Source: Micromonospora sp. HNM0581
GTDB lineage: Bacteria > Actinomycetota > Actinomycetes > Mycobacteriales > Micromonosporaceae
Direction of reading: 5' to 3'
DNA length: 64,000 bases
NCBI RefSeq assembly: GCF_012726175.1
Contig: NZ_JAASAD010000002.1
Span: forward strand, 372,001 to 436,000
In this document: piece by piece, positions 10,676 through 20,070 of the stretch
Layout of the letters: each line of letters opens with the position of its first letter
How positions within the stretch are numbered: the stretch's first letter is position 1
Notes under the pieces: generated by a model
Databases searched by the model: none
What the model was told of the DNA's origin: nothing
The model's input: only the letters and a program-made list of their open reading frames with translations
Position numbers and translations under genes: made by a program

Positions 10676-11919
10676 CCACCACCGCCGGTCGGTCTAGGGT
10701 CGGGACCGCCGCCGCGAGTGGACGTCCCACGGCCAACGGGCCAGCCCCGACGGGGTGGCGGCGGTTCATGCTGGTCGTCGCGCTGGCCACCACCATCGGG
10801 GTGGCGATCGCCGTGCTGCCCGGGCATCGGGGCTGGTTCGACATCGGTGTCTACCACGGCGCGGTCCGCCACTGGGCGGGCGGCGGGCAGCTCTACGAGT
10901 GGGTGACCTGGAACCAGTACGGCTTCACGTATCCACCATTCGCCGCGCTGGTCATGCTGCCGGTGGCTGCTCTGCCCTGGCATCCGGCGGTCGCGGCGAA
11001 CCTGGCGTGCACCGTCGTGGCGGCCGGTTTCCTGCTGCATCTGCTGGTCGGTCCTGTGACGCGGCGTGCCGGTTGGCCGAAGTGGTACACCTTCGCGTTG
11101 GCGGGCTGCCTGTTCGCCGCCCTGAATCCGGTCCGAGACACGGTCAGTTTCGGACAGGTGAACGTGCTTTTGATGGCCCTGGTCTATGCCGACCTGTGGT
11201 TGTTGGAACGTCGGCATCAGCTGGCTGGTGTCGGTATCGGACTGGCCGCCGCGATCAAACTGACGCCGGCGGTCTTCGTCGTGTACCTGCTGGCGACCCG
11301 CAGGTGGCGGGCCGCCGCGACGGCCTCGGCGACCACGGCGATCGCGACCCTGCTGGCGGCGGCGGTGGCGCCGAACGCTACCCGTACCTTCTTCACCGAG
11401 GCGCTGTGGGACACCGGTCGGGTCGGCAAGCTGGATTACGTGTCGAACCAGTCGCTGCTGGGTCTGGTCGCCCGGCTCGACCCGACGCACCCCGACCGGC
11501 TGCTGTGGCTCTGCCTGGTGACTGCGGCGCTGATCGTGTGGTGGGTGCGGGTGCGGCGGGCCACGGCTGACGAGCGCGTCGGGTTCGCCCTCACCGGGAT
11601 CCTCGGTGTGCTGGTCAGCCCGGTGAGCTGGGCGCACCATCTCGTGTGGCTGGTGCCCGGGTTGGTCGTCCTCGTCGGCGCGACGCTGCCGTGGCCACCG
11701 GATCGCCGTGCGCGGCGGCGGCTGCGAGCCGCTGTCGTCGCGTACGCGGTGCTGTGTAGCGGGGTGGTGTGGATTTTCGCCAACGGGTCGGACGGGCCGC
11801 ACGGATTCCTCGGTGGTAACGCCTATCTGCTGGTGGCGGCGGGAATGCTGGTGTTCCTACCGGCGGGCGGCGACAGGAGCCGACCGGCGTGGGATGAAAT
11901 GTCCGTACCGCTCGAATAG
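10672..11919 (+). CDS. GT87 (DUF2029) mannosyltransferase, PimE-like
   Basis: 415-residue integral membrane protein with about ten helices. FDIGVYHGAVRHWAGGGQLYEW is the early-loop motif of GT87 enzymes, with the catalytic Asp; FTYPPFAALVMLPVA, NPVRDTVSFGQVNVLLMALV and LAAAIKLTPAVFVVYLL are family hallmarks. PimE in mycobacteria adds alpha-1,2-mannose to phosphatidylinositol mannosides using polyprenyl-phosphomannose. ATG 10672 overlaps the mptB stop codon by four bases (ATGA). The same frame remains open far upstream inside mptB, but that part is Arg/Ala-rich shadow sequence. Confidence 0.75.
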   Translation: MTTTAGRSRVGTAAASGRPTANGPAPTGWRRFMLVVALATTIGVAIAVLPGHRGWFDIGVYHGAVRHWAGGGQLYEWVTWNQYGFTYPPFAALVMLPVAALPWHPAVAANLACTVVAAGFLLHLLVGPVTRRAGWPKWYTFALAGCLFAALNPVRDTVSFGQVNVLLMALVYADLWLLERRHQLAGVGIGLAAAIKLTPAVFVVYLLATRRWRAAATASATTAIATLLAAAVAPNATRTFFTEALWDTGRVGKLDYVSNQSLLGLVARLDPTHPDRLLWLCLVTAALIVWWVRVRRATADERVGFALTGILGVLVSPVSWAHHLVWLVPGLVVLVGATLPWPPDRRARRRLRAAVVAYAVLCSGVVWIFANGSDGPHGFLGGNAYLLVAAGMLVFLPAGGDRSRPAWDEMSVPLE

Positions 11920-11997
11920 ATACGCAATCTAGGCCAAATGTCCCGCCACTCTCCTTCGGTCACCGTCGTTGCAAACGGTGTGCGTAGGACGGGACCG

Positions 11998-12019
11998 GTC
12001 GGGGCCACGCGGCCCCGAC
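11998..12019 (+). terminator. Hairpin after the mannosyltransferase pair
   Basis: GTCGGGGCC, loop ACGC, GGCCCCGAC: a perfect 9-bp stem 79 bases after the GT87 stop and just before the ribosome site of the next gene. It may terminate the upstream transcript or sit in the next gene's leader. Confidence 0.45.
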
Positions 12020-12046
12020 TGCTCCCATGCTGGAGGGAGCGCAGCT

Positions 12047-12658
12047 CTGAACCGGATCGCAGGAATGATCATCGCTGCGGGGGGTGGCCGCCGCATCGGC
12101 GGGCCGGAGGCCCTGCTGCACCAGGACGGCAAACCCCTGGTCGACCAGATGATCGACACGCTGACGGAGGCAGGCTGCGGGCAGATCGTGGTCGTCCTGG
12201 GCGCGGCGGCCGACCAGGTCCGCGAAACCGCCGACCTCGGGCGAGCCACGGTGGTGGTGAACCGGGCCTGGGGCACCGGCGTCGGCTCGTCCATCCGGGC
12301 CGGGCTCGCCGGGATCGATGACGACCGGGTCGAGGCTGCGGTGGTGGTGCCGGTGGACATGCCCGGGCTCACCGCCGCCGCGGTAAGCCGGGTGACGGCA
12401 CTGCCCTTCCCCGACGTACTGGTCTGCGCCACCTACAACGGGCTGCGCGGCTACCCGATGCTGTTCGGACGTCGGCACTGGCCGGGCATCGCCACTTTGG
12501 CCAGTGCCGACGTCGGTGCCCGCCCATACCTGTTGGCGCACAAAGACCAGATTGTCGACATCGCCTGCGACGCGGTGGCCGACGGCAGCCGGGTAGACAC
12601 CCCCGAGCTGATGGCCCTCTACGGCCTCACCGTCCCCGAACAACGCGTCGGAGTCTGA
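12047..12658 (+). CDS. MobA-like nucleotidyltransferase, probable CTG start
   Basis: NTP-transferase-fold protein of about 203 residues, of the MobA/MocA kind that activates molybdopterin or other small substrates with CTP/GTP. The N-terminal nucleotide loop is IIAAGGGRRIGGPEALL; the usual family pattern ends in PK-x-L, so the Lys that contacts phosphate is replaced by Glu (residue 21). VVVPVDMPGL holds the metal-binding Asp. GGAGGGAG at 12032-12039 lies 7 bases before CTG 12047, whereas the first in-frame ATG (12065) is 25 bases away and would cut into the first beta strand; CTG is therefore the better start. No molybdenum-enzyme genes are nearby, so substrate is unknown. Confidence 0.65.
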   Translation: MNRIAGMIIAAGGGRRIGGPEALLHQDGKPLVDQMIDTLTEAGCGQIVVVLGAAADQVRETADLGRATVVVNRAWGTGVGSSIRAGLAGIDDDRVEAAVVVPVDMPGLTAAAVSRVTALPFPDVLVCATYNGLRGYPMLFGRRHWPGIATLASADVGARPYLLAHKDQIVDIACDAVADGSRVDTPELMALYGLTVPEQRVGV

Positions 12659-12697
12659 TCCCACCCCAGTTGCTACCTGTCGGCCAGGACGGCGGCG

Positions 12698-12838
12698 CCC
12701 CTGATTGATCGTCAGCGGCAGGGTGGGGTAGTCGCGGTGCAGGCGTAGCAGCAGCTCGGTCCGACCGGCCGGCTCGATGTCATGGCCGCGGGCGACCAGG
12801 TGGTAGCCAGGCGGCCACGGCGGCGAGGAACCGACCAT
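12698..12838 (-). pseudogene. Relic of a GH1 beta-glucosidase
   Basis: About 47 codons on the minus strand contain HDIEPAGRTELLLRLHRDYP followed by TLPLTI and then NQG. This is the stretch that precedes the catalytic nucleophile in GH1 beta-glucosidases (normally ...LPLTITENG). Here the TENG motif is lost and the frame continues into unrelated sequence. No other GH1 parts are found on either side, so it is a small fragment of a deleted gene. Confidence 0.5.
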
Positions 12839-12860
12839 CGCGGCGGCCCGGCGCCCGAAG

Positions 12861-13670
12861 TCAGATATCGAGGTCGAATCGGTCCAGTACCGAGGGCGCG
12901 GCCAGTCCTGTCGCCGCCAGCACCGACACGATCGTCAGCGCGGTACGGACCACGACGATCTCGGTCCTGCCGCCGGCCCGCAACGCGATCCTGTCGGGGA
13001 GACTGATCGGCGTCCACATCCGGCGTTTGATCGGAATCGGCCAGAGTATCGGCACGCCGGCCCTGGTGATCATGTCGCCGAGAATGTGTACGAAGCTGCC
13101 CACTCCGACGGCCAGCCCGATCATCGGATACCCCCGGTCACCCGGAAGGTTGGCGGCGGTGAAGAAGGCCGCACCCGCCGAGACCAGGGTGACGATGACC
13201 CAGCCGGCGCGCTCGGCCCACTCGTCGAACAGGCCGCGCAAAGCAAGGCCGATCATGAAGAACAAGATGCCGATGACCGCCCACTTGCCGTACCGCGCGC
13301 ACAGTGTGGTGGTGCCCCAACCCACGAGCACGGTGAACGGGATGGTGTGGGTCAGCGTACGGTGACCGTTGCTGCGCTTGGGATCGCGGCTGAGTTTCGT
13401 GGCGTAGTAAACGCCGAGCGAGACCTTCTCCACCACCTCGGCGACGAACAGCGAGAAGACGCCGAAGGTGCGGGCGACCGTCGCGCCACCCTGGTTACGG
13501 GTGACCTTGCCGGACAGGTCGAGGTCGGGCAGCAACGCCCCACCGGCGCAGACGGCCGTGCCGACGGCCAGCGCCAACGGCGACTGTTCGTAGCCGTAGA
13601 ACTGCTGTAGCGCCCAGGACCCACTCAGCCATACCGCCGCGCCGGACAGCGCGTGCGACGGTCCCATCAT
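12861..13670 (-). CDS. YdjM-type (DUF457) membrane metal-dependent hydrolase
   Basis: 269-residue integral membrane protein. The N-terminal MMGPSHALSGAAVWL, GALLPDLDLSGKV, GHRTLTHTIPFTVLVGW and SFVHILGDMITRAG supply the conserved His and Asp residues of the YdjM/DUF457 family, assumed to bind metal. Six to seven hydrophobic segments follow. ATG 13668-13670 is chosen because GGGGAGGG lies 9 bases upstream; the longer frame upstream lacks the family pattern. A palindrome (13707-13724) stands upstream and may be an operator. Function in the cell is unknown. Confidence 0.7.
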   Translation of the reverse strand: MMGPSHALSGAAVWLSGSWALQQFYGYEQSPLALAVGTAVCAGGALLPDLDLSGKVTRNQGGATVARTFGVFSLFVAEVVEKVSLGVYYATKLSRDPKRSNGHRTLTHTIPFTVLVGWGTTTLCARYGKWAVIGILFFMIGLALRGLFDEWAERAGWVIVTLVSAGAAFFTAANLPGDRGYPMIGLAVGVGSFVHILGDMITRAGVPILWPIPIKRRMWTPISLPDRIALRAGGRTEIVVVRTALTIVSVLAATGLAAPSVLDRFDLDI

Positions 13671-13706
13671 CTCGGCTCGCCCTCCCCAGGGATCTTGAGC
13701 GCCCAA

Positions 13707-13724
13707 AACTACGCCACTGTAGTT
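13707..13724. promoter_or_regulatory. Operator-like palindrome
   Basis: AACTAC-GCCACT-GTAGTT: perfect 6-bp half sites with a 6-base spacer, centred about 45 bases before the hydrolase start. The ACTAC...GTAGT arms resemble BlaI/MecI-type operators, but the match is to my memory of that consensus only. Confidence 0.4.
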
Positions 13725-13851
13725 CGCAATGACACCGCAGGGGGACCACCCGACGAGTCCACTCAGGATTACGATCGAAGTCGGTCGCTGGGTTGGATCA
13801 GTCACCAGGGAGTATGGCAGCGCCCGGGGACCACCCATCCGTCGAATCCAC

Positions 13852-15180
13852 TCAGGACGCTGCGCCCACCGTGAGGAGGTTGCCGTCCGGAATGGCTATC
13901 GCCTGTCGGCTCGGCGGCGGCTCGGCGGCGGCGCGCCGGGCGCGTGGCGCGCAGTGTGCGTGGTGGGCAGCGCTGTACGTCTCGGCGGTGCGGGCGGCGA
14001 TGGTCGCCCAGCCGTACCGGCGCCCGACCATGCTGCGGGCCTGCCGGGCGACCCGGCGCGCGAAAACCTCGTCGCCGAGGAGCTGCCCCACGGCACCGGC
14101 CAACGCAGACGGGTCGCTGTGTGGGAAGGTCACGCCGGTGACGCCTGGCTCGACGATCTCGGCGAGCCCGCCGGTGCGGGCCACGGCCAGTGGCGCACCG
14201 GCCGCCGCAGCCTCCAACGCCACCATGCCGAAGGGCTCGTAGAGGCTGGGCACGACCGTCGCGTCGGTGGCACCGAGCACCGCCGGTAGCTGCGTGTTGT
14301 CCAGGAAGCCAGCGAATCGCACCGTGTCGGACAGCCCGAGCTGACGACTCCGGTCCTCCAATTCGCCCCGGTAGGGGCCGTCCCCGGCGATCAACACCCG
14401 CAGCCCTGGGTGCCGTGCGCGCAGTTTCGGCACCGCGTCCACCAGATGCTGCACGCCCTTCTCGTAGACGAGCCGGCCGGCGTACCCGACCAGCGGCCCG
14501 TCCCCGGCGAAGCGGGCGCGGGCTGAGGCGACCGCACGGGGTCGGGCCCGCCAGGCGCGGTCGTCGACACCGTTGGGGATCACGTCCACCAGGTGCCCGG
14601 GGGTGCCGAAGAGCGTGCAGACCTGATCGCGCATGTAGCCGGAGCAGACGATGGCGCGGGTGGATTCGTTGCTGAGCCAGTGTTCGACGCCGTGGATGGT
14701 GCGGTTCATGTCGTCGGGGAGCCAGCCTTGGTGTCGGCCGGCTTCGGTGGCGTGGATGGTGGTGACGAGGGGGATGTCGAGGTGGTCGCGGAGCGTGAGG
14801 GCGGTGTGGGCGACGAGCCAGTCGTGGGCGTGGATGACGTCGTAGGTGTCGGTGGTGGTGGCGCGTAGGGCGGTGCGGGTGAGGGTGTGGTTGAAGGCCA
14901 TGGTCCAGGCCAGCAGTGAGGTGGTGGTGAGGGGGAAGGTGACGGGGTCTTCGGGGGCGCGGAGGATGCGGACGCCGTCGAGGTATTCCTCGTGGGGTGC
15001 GCCGTCGGTGTGGCGGGTGACGACGGTGACGTGGTGACCGGCGGTGGCCAGGGCGACCGAGAGGGCGTGTACGTGTCGGCCGAGGCCGCCCACGAGCACC
15101 GGCGGGTACTCCCACGACAGCATCAGCACCCGCTGGGAGCGGGCGGGGTTGATGTCGATCACGTCGGCGTTCGGTGACAT
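13852..15180 (-). CDS. GT4 glycosyltransferase, glycogen-synthase-like
   Basis: 442-residue GT-B enzyme. The N-terminal domain begins RVLMLSWEYPPVLVGGLGRHVHALSVAL, the donor/acceptor loop typical of glycogen synthase-like GT4 proteins. The C-terminal domain has VGYAGRLVYEKGVQHLVDAVPKL and the EX7E nucleotide-sugar motif in YEPFGMVALEAAAAGAPLAVARTGGLAEIV. Start ATG 15180 follows AAGGGGG; an in-frame GTG at 15210 is possible. It lies downstream of the debranching enzyme on the same strand, which supports a role in glycogen or maltosyl-glucan synthesis. The distal half of the N-terminal domain coding region is unusually GT-repetitive on the plus strand (about 14690-15020), reflecting biased His/Thr/Arg codons. 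Confidence 0.75.
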   Translation of the reverse strand: MSPNADVIDINPARSQRVLMLSWEYPPVLVGGLGRHVHALSVALATAGHHVTVVTRHTDGAPHEEYLDGVRILRAPEDPVTFPLTTTSLLAWTMAFNHTLTRTALRATTTDTYDVIHAHDWLVAHTALTLRDHLDIPLVTTIHATEAGRHQGWLPDDMNRTIHGVEHWLSNESTRAIVCSGYMRDQVCTLFGTPGHLVDVIPNGVDDRAWRARPRAVASARARFAGDGPLVGYAGRLVYEKGVQHLVDAVPKLRARHPGLRVLIAGDGPYRGELEDRSRQLGLSDTVRFAGFLDNTQLPAVLGATDATVVPSLYEPFGMVALEAAAAGAPLAVARTGGLAEIVEPGVTGVTFPHSDPSALAGAVGQLLGDEVFARRVARQARSMVGRRYGWATIAARTAETYSAAHHAHCAPRARRAAAEPPPSRQAIAIPDGNLLTVGAAS

Positions 15181-15321
15181 GCGCGCCCCCTTCGAGTTGT
15201 CTCCGCGCACCCGTCGGAAGCCCCCTGGACAGGTGGCGTACGGACAGCGGCCGGATCGGGGCCAATCCTGCTCGCGGCTGGATAACCAGCGGAGACATAA
15301 CCGTTGCGGCGGTGTAAAGCG

Positions 15322-17253
15322 CTACCGGCGGACGCGCAGCAACTCCGCGACCGACCAGGCCTGGAAGGGACAACCGGTGGCGGTGTGCGGGGCCACGCCA
15401 TCGGCGGTTTCGCTCACCGACCCGAGGCCGTACTCGCCCAGGTGCGCCTCCAAGCCGGTGAACAGGTCGTCGACCGGCAGACCGGCCCGCCGGACCGTGT
15501 CGGTGTACGGGCCGATCAGCCACGGCCAGACCGTGCCCTGGTGGTACGCGGTGTCCCGCTCGGCGGGCCCGCCCCGGTGCCGGCCCAGGAAGTCGGGACA
15601 GTCGGTGGACAGGCTGCGCGGGCCGAGCGGAGTGAGCAGCCCGGCACCGAGGTGCCTCAGCGCCCGGACATCCGGCTCCATCGGCGCGAACGGCAACGAC
15701 CAGGCCAGCAACTGGTTGGGGCGAAGCAGGTCGTCGTCGTGGACGGCCGCACCACCGAGCGGGTACGCCGGCGCGGGAGCGTCGACCACGTCGTGCAGCC
15801 AACCGGCCGGGCTGGGGAACCGGTCCCGGAACGTCTTCGCCGCCCGGTCGTGCAGCCGGTGCAACCCGTCCGCGTCCTGCCCGGCGAGTTCGGTCAGCTC
15901 GGCGACCCCGGCCACCCCGTTGACCCACAGGGCGTTGACCTCAACCGGCTTGCCGTGCCGTGGGGTGACCGGCACCCCGTAGACCCGGGCGTCCATCCAG
16001 GTCAGTCCGGCCCCCGGGACACCCTGGGTGAGCAGCCCGTCGGCCGGGTCGACGGCGATGCCGTACCGGGTGCCGGCCACGTGGGCGTCGATCACCGCAC
16101 GCAACGCCGGCAACAGCTCATCGCCGAGGTCGGTGTCACCGGTGACGGTGACATGTCGGCTGACCGCGTGCAGGAACCACAGCGTCCCGTCGACGGTGTT
16201 GTACTCGACCCGCCCGGTGTCGGCGGTGTTGGCGAGCATCCCCTCCGACAGCGTCGCCGCGTACGAGCGCAGCAGCTCACGGCCCGTGCCGGCGCGGCCG
16301 GTGCGCAGGAACAGCCCCTCGTAGGAGATCATCGTGTCCCGGGACCAGGCGCCGAACCACGGGTAGCCGGCCACCACGTCCGGCCCGGTGGTTGTCCGCA
16401 CCACGAACGCGTCAGCGGCCAGTGCCAGGGTCGCGCCGACCGCGTCGGCCGGCCTCGCCGCCGCGACCACCTGCCGGTTGCGTTGCCGTGCCGCTGCCAC
16501 CACCTGAGGCCCCGGCGGCGGCTCCTGCTCCAGGTCCGTGGCCCAGGCCAGCACCGAGAGCGTGTCCCCGGGACGGTGCAGGGTGTCGCGGAACTGGCCC
16601 GCGTACCACAGGTCCTCCTGCGGGTGCAGGCCCCGCGCCGCCTCCTCGCGGTGGTACACGCCCCGCCACCAGTGGCCCTGCGGCGACCAACCGGGCCCGG
16701 ACAGCCGGTACGCGCCCTCGACGACCGCACCACCGTCGACCGGGTCCATCCGCAGCGGCGGCCCGTCGCCGCGCCGCTCACCGTGCGCGTCCCGCCAGGT
16801 GCAGGCGGCGGCCAGTTCCAACTCGACGGGGCCGCCGTTGACCAACCGGTGCACCACCGCCACGCAGGAACGGCCCGGCAGCATGGCCAGCTCCCGCTCG
16901 ATCACGGTGTCGCCGACCCGCCACCGCCAGCGCGGTAGCCCGTCGGCCAGATCGAAGCGCTCCAGCAGTTCGAAGCCGCGCGGATCCACGTCACCGGAGG
17001 CCCATTCGTGCGCACCGAGGCGCACCCGGGTGCCTGCGGGCAGCAGCACCGCCGGATCGAGGCTCACCAGTCCCACGTTTCGGGAGGCCGGAGTTTCTCC
17101 CGGCACCACCAGCAGTCCGTGGTATCGGCGGGTGCGCAGCCCGCCGACAGTGCCCATGGCGTAACCCCCCAGGCCGTCGGGGACCAGCCACTCGCGGCTG
17201 ACGGCGCTGGTCAGCTCGCCGCAGACCTGCGAACCGTAGCGAATCTCGATCAA
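15322..17253 (-). CDS. Amylo-alpha-1,6-glucosidase (glycogen debranching)
   Basis: 643-residue enzyme. The N-terminal debranching domain starts SREWLVPDGLGGYAMGTVGGLRTRRYHGLL. The C-terminal (alpha/alpha)6 domain shows WFGAWSRDTMISYEGL (about 300), WMDARVYGVPVTPRHGKPVEVNALWVNG (about 419) and YHQGTVWPWLIGPY (about 573), classic for bacterial Gde-type enzymes that cut alpha-1,6 branches. TTG 17253 follows GGTGGAGGAAAG; the longer frame to 17295 has no ribosome site and would overlap the divergent gene. It is followed by the GT4 gene after a 141-base gap and is probably co-transcribed. Confidence 0.8.
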   Translation of the reverse strand: MIEIRYGSQVCGELTSAVSREWLVPDGLGGYAMGTVGGLRTRRYHGLLVVPGETPASRNVGLVSLDPAVLLPAGTRVRLGAHEWASGDVDPRGFELLERFDLADGLPRWRWRVGDTVIERELAMLPGRSCVAVVHRLVNGGPVELELAAACTWRDAHGERRGDGPPLRMDPVDGGAVVEGAYRLSGPGWSPQGHWWRGVYHREEAARGLHPQEDLWYAGQFRDTLHRPGDTLSVLAWATDLEQEPPPGPQVVAAARQRNRQVVAAARPADAVGATLALAADAFVVRTTTGPDVVAGYPWFGAWSRDTMISYEGLFLRTGRAGTGRELLRSYAATLSEGMLANTADTGRVEYNTVDGTLWFLHAVSRHVTVTGDTDLGDELLPALRAVIDAHVAGTRYGIAVDPADGLLTQGVPGAGLTWMDARVYGVPVTPRHGKPVEVNALWVNGVAGVAELTELAGQDADGLHRLHDRAAKTFRDRFPSPAGWLHDVVDAPAPAYPLGGAAVHDDDLLRPNQLLAWSLPFAPMEPDVRALRHLGAGLLTPLGPRSLSTDCPDFLGRHRGGPAERDTAYHQGTVWPWLIGPYTDTVRRAGLPVDDLFTGLEAHLGEYGLGSVSETADGVAPHTATGCPFQAWSVAELLRVRR

Positions 17254-17339
17254 CTTTCCTCCACCGCAGCGAGGCGTAACACGACACGACGACAATGGCC
17301 GCTGTGGTGAAGTACCCCGGCGGCGTTGAAGATGTTCAG

Positions 17340-19997
17340 ATGATCACTGACGGTTCGCCCCCTGTCCCGGCTCCCGACGTCGAGCGGATCCGGCTCGCCC
17401 AGGCCGACGCGGGGGAGCAGGACTGGCGCGCATGGGGTCCCTATCTGTCCGAGCGGGCGTGGGGGACGGTACGGGAGGACTACAGCGAGCACGGCACGGC
17501 CTGGGACTACTTTCCCCACGACCACGCGCGGTCCCGAGCCTACCGGTGGTCCGAGGACGGCATGGCGGGCGTGTGCGACGACCGCCAGACGTTTTGTTTC
17601 GCCCTCGCGCTGTGGAACGGACGCGACCCGATCATCAAGGAGCGGATGTTCGGCCTCGGCGGCGACGGGGGCAACCACGGCGAGGACGCAAAAGACTACT
17701 GGTGGTACGAGGATTCCACCCCCACCCACTCGTGGATGCGCTGGCGTTACCACTATCCGCAGGCCGCCTTCCCGTACGACGAACTGGTGGCGGTCAACGG
17801 CCTGCGGGGCCGCGACGACACCGAGTACGAGCTGGTCGACACCGGCATCTTCGACGACGACCGGTACTGGGCGGTGAGTGTCGACTACGCCAAGGCCGGC
17901 CCGACCGACATGTGTGTCACGGTGACCGTGGCCAACCGGGGCGCGGAAGCCGACCGGCTGCACGTGCTGCCACACCTGTGGTTCCGCAACACCTGGGCGT
18001 GGGGACTGTCAGGTGGGGACCGGGTGCCCCGGATCGTCGGCTCCGGACGGCGGCTGGTCGGCGAACACTGGGTGCTCGGGCAGATCCTGCTCGAGGGTGA
18101 CGGTGACCCGACGCCGTTGCTGTGCGACAACGACAGCAACGGCGAGCGTCTGTGGGGGCTGCCGAACCGGACTGCGTACCCGAAGGACGGCATCAACGAC
18201 CATGTCGTCGACGGTGCGGAGACGGTCAACCCGGACCTGGAGGGCACCAAGGGCGCGCTGCACTACGTGCTGGACGTGCCGGCCGGTGAGCAACGGCGGA
18301 TCCGACTGCGGCTGACCCGTACCGCCCCGCCGCCGGGCGGCGGCGCCCCGCCACCGGCCGACCTGGGTGACGGCTTCGACGCGGTGGTGTGGGCCCGTCG
18401 TGCCGAGGCGAACCGGTTCTTCGACACGGTCATCCCTGCCGAGGCCAGCGCCGACGAGGCGCTGATCGCCCGGCAGGCCATCGCCGGGCTGATGTGGGGT
18501 AAGCAGTTCTACCACTTCGACGTCAAACGGTGGCTGGAGGGTGATCCCGGCTCGACGCCGCCGGCGGGTCGCCGGTACGGGCGCAACAGCCACTGGTGGC
18601 ACATGACCAGCTTCGACGTGATCTCCATGCCGGATCCGTGGGAGTACCCGTGGTACGCCGCCTGGGACCTGGCCTTCCACTGTGTGAGTATCGCCCGGGT
18701 CGATCCCGGTTTCGCCAAGGAGCAACTGCTGCTCCTGCTGCGCGAGTGGTACCTGCACCCCAACGGGCAGATCCCGGCGTACGAGTGGGCGTTCGGTGAC
18801 GTCAATCCGCCGGTGCACGCCTGGGCGGCGTTGAAGGTCTTCGAGATCGACGGCAGCCGGGACCACGACTTCCTGGCCCGGATGATGCACAAGCTGATGA
18901 TGAACTTCACCTGGTGGGTCAACCGCAAGGACACCGGCGGCAACAACGTCTTCGAGGGAGGCTTCCTCGGGCTGGACAACGTGGGACCGTTCGACCGTTC
19001 GGCGGCGCTGCCGGTGGCCGGCGTGCTGGAGCAGTCCGACGGCACCGGCTGGATGGCGATGTACGCGCTCAACCTGCTGGACATCGCCATCGTGCTGGCC
19101 GAGCACGACCGCACCTGGGTGGACACCGCGACGAAGTTCTTCGAACATTTCGCCTACATCGCGGCTGCCGCCTACGACCAGGGGCTGTGGGACGACGAGG
19201 ACGCGTTCTTCTACGACGTGCTGCGGTTGGCCGACGGCACGAAGGTGCCGTTGAAGGTGCGCTCGGTGGTGGGCCTGCTGCCGCTGGCCGCGGTGACCCG
19301 ACTGACCGCGCGGACCCTGCACCGGCTGCCCGAACTGGGTGCCCGCCTGCGCTGGTTCCTCACCAACCGGCCCGAGTACGCCGCGGTGGTCGGCGCGCGA
19401 CGGCTCGGCCCGGACGGGCGGCAGCAACGGTTGCTGTCCATGTGCGGCCCGGAGCAGGTGGTGCGGCTGCTCGCCCGGATGGTGGACACCGACGAGTTCC
19501 TCTCCGAGTACGGGCTGCGGACGTTGTCCCGCGCCCACCTGGACAAGCCGTTCGCGGTGACCCTGGGCGGGCAGGAGTTCTGCGTCGGCTACGAGCCGGC
19601 GGAGTCGACGAGCGGCCTGTTCGGTGGCAACTCCAACTGGCGCGGCCCGATCTGGATGCCGACCAACTTCCTGTTGATCAGCGCGTTGCGGGACTACGCT
19701 GCGTTCTTCGGCGACGATCTTCAGGTGGAGTATCCGACCCGTTCCGGGGTGAAGAAGACCCTCGACGAGATCGCCGACGATCTGTCGGCCCGGCTGATCG
19801 CACTGTTCACCCGCGACGGCTGGGGCCGTCGGCCGATCTACGGCGCGGCGCAGTTGTTCCAGACCCACCCGGACTGGCGTGACCTCATCGCGTTCCCGGA
19901 GTACTTCCACGGCGACAACGGCGCCGGCCTGGGTGCCTGGCACCAGACGGGCTGGACCGCTCTGGTCGCCGACCTCATCCTCACCCTGCGCCGCTGA
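17340..19997 (+). CDS. GH63-type (MGH1-like) glucosidase
   Basis: 885-residue protein of the GH63 family, related to mannosyl-oligosaccharide glucosidase and bacterial alpha-glucosidases. The N-terminal beta domain has [21 protein letters not shown]; the catalytic (alpha/alpha)6 barrel carries [42 protein letters not shown] and [20 protein letters not shown], ending with [16 protein letters not shown] and the C-terminal [15 protein letters not shown]. No signal peptide is seen, so it acts in the cytoplasm. ATG 17340 leaves 86 bases for divergent promoters; ATG 17295 in the same frame is an alternative that would leave only 41. It is divergent from the glycogen-debranching gene, suggesting a shared alpha-glucan theme. 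Confidence 0.75.
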   Translation: MITDGSPPVPAPDVERIRLAQADAGEQDWRAWGPYLSERAWGTVREDYSEHGTAWDYFPHDHARSRAYRWSEDGMAGVCDDRQTFCFALALWNGRDPIIKERMFGLGGDGGNHGEDAKDYWWYEDSTPTHSWMRWRYHYPQAAFPYDELVAVNGLRGRDDTEYELVDTGIFDDDRYWAVSVDYAKAGPTDMCVTVTVANRGAEADRLHVLPHLWFRNTWAWGLSGGDRVPRIVGSGRRLVGEHWVLGQILLEGDGDPTPLLCDNDSNGERLWGLPNRTAYPKDGINDHVVDGAETVNPDLEGTKGALHYVLDVPAGEQRRIRLRLTRTAPPPGGGAPPPADLGDGFDAVVWARRAEANRFFDTVIPAEASADEALIARQAIAGLMWGKQFYHFDVKRWLEGDPGSTPPAGRRYGRNSHWWHMTSFDVISMPDPWEYPWYAAWDLAFHCVSIARVDPGFAKEQLLLLLREWYLHPNGQIPAYEWAFGDVNPPVHAWAALKVFEIDGSRDHDFLARMMHKLMMNFTWWVNRKDTGGNNVFEGGFLGLDNVGPFDRSAALPVAGVLEQSDGTGWMAMYALNLLDIAIVLAEHDRTWVDTATKFFEHFAYIAAAAYDQGLWDDEDAFFYDVLRLADGTKVPLKVRSVVGLLPLAAVTRLTARTLHRLPELGARLRWFLTNRPEYAAVVGARRLGPDGRQQRLLSMCGPEQVVRLLARMVDTDEFLSEYGLRTLSRAHLDKPFAVTLGGQEFCVGYEPAESTSGLFGGNSNWRGPIWMPTNFLLISALRDYAAFFGDDLQVEYPTRSGVKKTLDEIADDLSARLIALFTRDGWGRRPIYGAAQLFQTHPDWRDLIAFPEYFHGDNGAGLGAWHQTGWTALVADLILTLRR

Positions 19998-20070
19998 CCG
20001 GGCCGACGCCTACAGTCGCCAATCCGTCGTGACCGGGTGACTCTGCGTTACGCGGGCTAGCATCGGCGGC

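Noticed and set aside
9685..11919. 744-codon version of the GT87 protein
   Set aside because: The upstream 329 codons are an Arg-rich shadow of mptB; ATG 10672 with ATGA overlap fits the family.
14690..15020. GT-rich plus-strand stretch as a satellite or origin
   Set aside because: It is the complement of the GT4 coding sequence using C/A-rich codons; the protein frame runs through intact.
13802..15928. A 708-codon minus-strand frame over the GT4 gene
   Set aside because: Repetitive His/Arg/Pro codons that mirror the GT4 codon bias in another frame; GT4 motifs are in the neighbouring frame.
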